Source: Lentinus brumalis
Lineage: Eukaryota; Basidiomycota; Agaricomycetes; Polyporales; Polyporaceae
Length of the DNA: 64,000 bases
NCBI GenBank assembly: GCA_001792895.1
Contig: MARA01000002.1
Location: 2,542,001-2,606,000, forward strand
Reading direction: 5' to 3'
The translations under genes were made by a program, and so were the position numbers. Positions 60,415 through 64,000 of this stretch are shown piece by piece. A model generated the notes under the pieces. It made no database searches and was not told where the DNA came from. It was given only the letters and a program-made list of their open reading frames with translations. Position 1 is the first letter of the stretch; every line of letters begins with the position of its first letter.

Positions 60415-61484
60415 CGCTGCTGATGTGGGATGAGCTCGTGTCTGGGAACGGTATGGACCAATGTACTTCTCTGTGGCAACTTTTAAAGCTACGTCGGGAG
60501 GCGGCTCGGGCTCCTGAGAGAGCAGGCGAGTGCATGTCACCGTGTGGAACCCGTGTATTCCAAGTTCCCAGAGATGGTTACACTGCATGTAAGCCACCAG
60601 TACCGTGTCACGGCATCACGCTGCGAATCCTGAACAACTGTATTGCCATTGTGCTCTATACTGTCAGCATTGATGCATGATGAGCCAAGACATTCTTCGG
60701 TGTGCGTGACGAGTCTGAGGTCGACGAAGCAAGACAAGAAGAGCTACGCGGGCGCCTGTTTCACTCTCGACCTCCATGATTGCGATTTGCTCTATTCTGT
60801 CACAAAAATGGTGAGTAATGACATATGGAGACATCTGGTATGTCGTGAACACTTCGGCCTTGTGGTGTAGACCCGCGTGCTGCTTGCGGCCAGCTTGATC
60901 GACGCGCATACATTAGTGACAAGCTCGAGAGTCGAGCTCAGACATAATGTACTTACTCTCCAGGTACAACCGCCTCTTCGACTCCGACAACCGTGAATCC
61001 GATCCGCACAGCACGCTTGCAGAGAAACAGAACGAAAGGTGAAGTTGGTACCGAACCCGGCCGCCATTAATGGTTATCAGTTCAAGGTAGAGACGCACCG
61101 GAGGCGGTATGCGCGCGGTTAGCCGACTGTGAAGTAGCTAGTCGAATACAACCATAGAGCCGGAAACATGATAGAACCGACCTGGCGGGATCTGCAGGCA
61201 ACTTTACAGGAAGCCTACAGCGCACCAGCCAGATGTCGAGAGTTGATCCAACGGCACCCGGTGAGGCACCTTTTGCCGCGGGTTTAGACCTTGCTAGGCC
61301 GCTCCCTCTCGTGTCCGACTGCCAAAGTAAGGACAGAAGCAATGATTGTGATATCCAGACGGACCAGGTGTGTGCGAGAGTGGCGGCGTCCAGCTTGCAT
61401 ATCGTATTTCACATATGTACAGTAGTATTTGACATCTCTCCATCATCGATCGACTCCCGGCCTACAACAACTGGCGCGGCGTCT
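60415..61484. other. Intergenic region between the FAD oxidoreductases
   Basis: 1.07 kb that contains the promoter of paralogue 1, including the block shared with paralogue 2 (listed separately), and the 3' flank of paralogue 2. No gene is supported. Confidence 0.5.
60571..60620 (-). promoter_or_regulatory. Conserved upstream block, FAD paralogue 1
   Basis: On the plus strand the block reads GTTCCCAG...CACTGCATGTAAGCCACC then GTACCGTGTCACGGCATC. Most positions recur upstream of paralogue 2, at almost the same distance from the ATG (about 160-205 bp). Candidate shared transcription-factor sites. Confidence 0.6.
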
Positions 61485-63239
61485 TCAGGCAGCGGGTGCG
61501 ATGACGAACCACTTGTTGAAGACGAGCTCCGGGTCGAACTTCTTCTTGATCTCCTGCAGCCGCTTGTAGTTGCTGCCGAAGTTCGCCTTGGCCTTGCTCC
61601 CAAGGACAGAGCCGTCCGTCGGAAGCGCATCGCTGTCCGGACCTATAGACATGCACAGAGTCAGCACGCTGAACCCAATCCTCGCCTAATTAAAGTGCGA
61701 CTCACTGTAATTTCCGTATCCAACGTCGTTGCCCCCCTTTCCGGCCACCAGGCTTGTCAGCTCATGGGCGGCGTCCCTTGAGTACTTGAACGTCTCCTCG
61801 TTGTTCTCTGTCGCAAACACAAGGCACAGAACGTTCGCCGGGAGCCCGCGGCGATAGGCAGTCGCATCGTCCGGGATGGCGTTAGCCCGGGCAAGCGGGA
61901 AGTACTCGAGGAGAAATGCGATCTTGTATGCTTCGGGCGCGGACAGTTCCGTGACGCGCTGGAAAAGATGCAGAAGGACCGTGCGCGGGAAGGTCTCGGG
62001 CCCGAAACACCCTTTCATGTACACATTCTGTCCTGGGTATGTGCTCTGATTCTGAAGTGAGTTTAGCACTTCATAGGGATGTTCTTTGGACATGTCTGCG
62101 ACGGGTTCTGTGAAACGGTGAACCGCAATCAGTGCGTGTGGGAGGAGAGGGACGGACGCCGTACTAAGATCGAGGAAAGCCTTGAAGTTCGCGCGACCTT
62201 CCTCTTCGGAGCCATTGTAAAAGAGGAATAGCGCGATACATGGCTACAAGGGGCAATAAGTCCATCAGTCGACACTTTGAGCCCACGATGGACACACAGA
62301 ATCACCTGGTTGCCTGGTCCACGGGTGAACGCTTGAATCATGCCTTCTTTCTCCATTGAAACCTTCTTACGCCACTCCTGGGTTACGTCCAGGAGGGCTT
62401 CGAGCGCATCAGGAGAGTATATGACCATCCCACAGTACACAGTGCGGCGCTGCGGATGCAGTTTGAGGACGAACTCGGTGACGACGCCGAAGTTGGACCC
62501 TGCACCACGGATGCCCCAGAAGAGATCCGGGTTCTCTGACTCGCTAGCCGTTAGTATGCCTCCGTCGGCAGTGACTACAGTTGCCTGAGATGGAGGAGGA
62601 GGACCTGCGTTAGCACTACTTGTCACGACCACAAGCAGGGGGATGACAGACCTGGACGAGGTTGTCGATGGCCAGACCGTGTGCACCGCTGAGCCATCCA
62701 TAGCCTCCACCGAGGATAAGACTAGTCGCCCATGAGCGCATGTCATGACGATATCTATATCGCGCGTGGACTTACCCGCCAACCCCGGTCTGCAAATATG
62801 AATTAGCACTGTAGAAGTGAAGAACGAACAATAGGATGCTTACATGGTTTACTGTGCCACCGACGGTGGCAAGACCATGCTCGATGGCGGCTTTATCGAC
62901 GGTTTCCCAGATCGCGCCTCCACCGACGTATCCGAGCTTCTTCTCGGCGTCGACGGTGACGCCGTTGAGGTACCGAGACAAGTCGATCACGAGGCCGCCC
63001 TCGCTCGAGGACGCTCCTGCAGCATTGTGTCCTCCGCCTTTGATGGCGATGGGCAACTTCGCCGCCTTGGCATAGTTTATGGCGCGCGAGACGTCCTCGG
63101 TGTCCTTGACGAATGCGACAATAGCGGCCTTTCGGGCCGCATTCTTAGCCCAACGTGCGATGGCTGTGTCGTATTCTGCGTCGCTTGGCGTTACTAAATC
63201 GCCTTTGAACGATGCCTTGAATGCGTCGAAGCTGGACAT
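61485..63239 (-). CDS. FAD-linked oxidoreductase, PCMH/BBE type, paralogue 2
   Basis: Tandem paralogue of the preceding enzyme. The ATG at 63239-63237 gives MSSFDAFKASFKGDLVTPSD, then ARWAKNAARKAAIVAFVKDT, GGGHNAAGASSSEGGLVIDL with the FAD His, ATVVTADGGILTASESENPD and LFWGIRGAGSNFGVVTEFVL. Further: GCFGPETFPRTVLLHLFQRV, EAYKIAFLLEYFPLARANAI and a C-terminus NFGSNYKRLQEIKKKFDPEL, FVIAPAA. Exon order, intron places and length match paralogue 1 closely, so the two come from a duplication; the middle part differs more. No signal peptide is seen. Cytosolic oxidoreductase; substrate unknown. Confidence 0.92.
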
Positions 63240-64000
63240 GGTTGCGGTGAGAGGAGTGCGAGCGGGAACGTTAGGAACGAACCTCAGCGATTGCGACCTA
63301 TAAGTACCTCAAATATCTGAATACCGAGGAACGGATAAGATCAAACTTCTGTCGTCGCTCCGTCAGTATGGAGGCCTGCGTACTGCATCCAGCTGTTGTT
63401 CCCAGGGCTGCTGCACTGGCATGTAAGCCACCTGTGCCGTTTCACGACATCCCGGATCGACGACAGCTTGCGGCATGTTACTCAACTGCTACGCATCGAC
63501 GGCATCGGAGCGTACGTTGGTACGGCGAGAGTCGGAGAGACACGGGTGTCGGCGCCTTATGTGCCATCGAGGTGGACGAAGCGAAACGGCAACGTAAGAT
63601 CGGTGTCATAGCGCAGCCAGCTCGAGAAGGCGAGGTTGACGTGCATTGGCTGGCTATTTCGAAGCATGACCCGATATCTACAACCAGCCGTTGCGACAAT
63701 ACTGGTCGGGTTTCGAAATGCTGGTAGCGTCTGGCACAATCTTCCCTGCAGTCTTCATGGAGTCAAGCCAGTAAGTAGTTCGACATTCCTAAAGCTCGGC
63801 AGGCAAGGAACATACCAATTCATTCGACCTTCTCGAATCCTTCATATCCATCCCCAGTTCGGTAACCTCGTCTGCCGGATGACACGGATCGGCACGTTCA
63901 GTCTAGTTGCTGCGCTAGCACCCTTCGAACGTCTCGCATGGCCAATACTATGTTGTCAGCCTGTGGATAGCCTACCCGTCTCATGTGGGTACAGTTATCA
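63240..64000. other. Upstream region of FAD paralogue 2 to window end
   Basis: 761 bp with the promoter of paralogue 2 and the conserved block at 63404-63454. Beyond about 63500 nothing is recognised, and the next gene lies outside the window. Confidence 0.5.
63404..63454 (-). promoter_or_regulatory. Conserved upstream block, FAD paralogue 2
   Basis: On the plus strand GTTCCCAG...CACTGGCATGTAAGCCACC is followed by GTGCCGTTTCACGACATC. It matches the block upstream of paralogue 1 with few substitutions and a one-base length change, at 165-215 bp from the ATG. Confidence 0.6.

Overview
The window is eukaryotic nuclear DNA from a filamentous basidiomycete. Genes are packed on both strands and split by many short introns (mostly 45-65 nt, GT-AG, with CTAAC/CTGAC-like branch sites). 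The protein style (F-box genes, an Agaricomycete-type small basic protein, tandem FAD oxidoreductases) suggests an Agaricomycete, perhaps Polyporales; the species cannot be fixed from sequence alone. No tRNA, rRNA, CRISPR array or recognisable transposase or reverse transcriptase was seen.

1-20 kb is dense housekeeping sequence: the 3' end of an unidentified gene, class III alcohol/formaldehyde dehydrogenase (-), VFA1 (+), an equilibrative nucleoside transporter (-), a very long HBS1 translational GTPase gene (-), mitochondrial SSB RIM1 (+), a UPF0303/HbpS-like protein (-), an MBOAT lysophospholipid acyltransferase (+), TAF9 (+) and a SEC12-like Sar1 exchange factor (-).

20-45 kb holds a NIPA Mg2+ transporter (+), an unknown one-TM protein (-), WDR89-like WD40 (+), methylcrotonoyl-CoA carboxylase beta chain (+), EPL1 of NuA4 (-), PRP31 (+), the Fe-S scaffold ISU1 (-), glycerophosphocholine acyltransferase GPC1 (+), two adjoining F-box-like genes or one fused gene (-), tRNA adenosine deaminase ADAT1/TAD1 (-) and a small basic protein (+). 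GPC1 and the MBOAT enzyme would catalyse successive steps of phosphatidylcholine re-synthesis from glycerophosphocholine.

45-55 kb is the accessory part: two unrecognised genes, a gene-poor stretch of almost 3 kb, two duplicated coiled-coil genes that also share promoter elements and 3' flank, and between them a perfect 33-bp inverted repeat.

55-64 kb holds an EF-hand MscS mechanosensitive channel (+) and two tandem FAD-linked oxidoreductase paralogues (-) with a common upstream block.

Points most worth a second look: the HBS1 gene, whose long linker and a 201-nt intron with an in-frame stop could make an HBS1/SKI7-type dual gene; the duplicated coiled-coil pair with its hairpin; the shared upstream block of the FAD pair; a GC-AG intron in the MBOAT gene; and an 861-nt intron in the SEC12-like gene.
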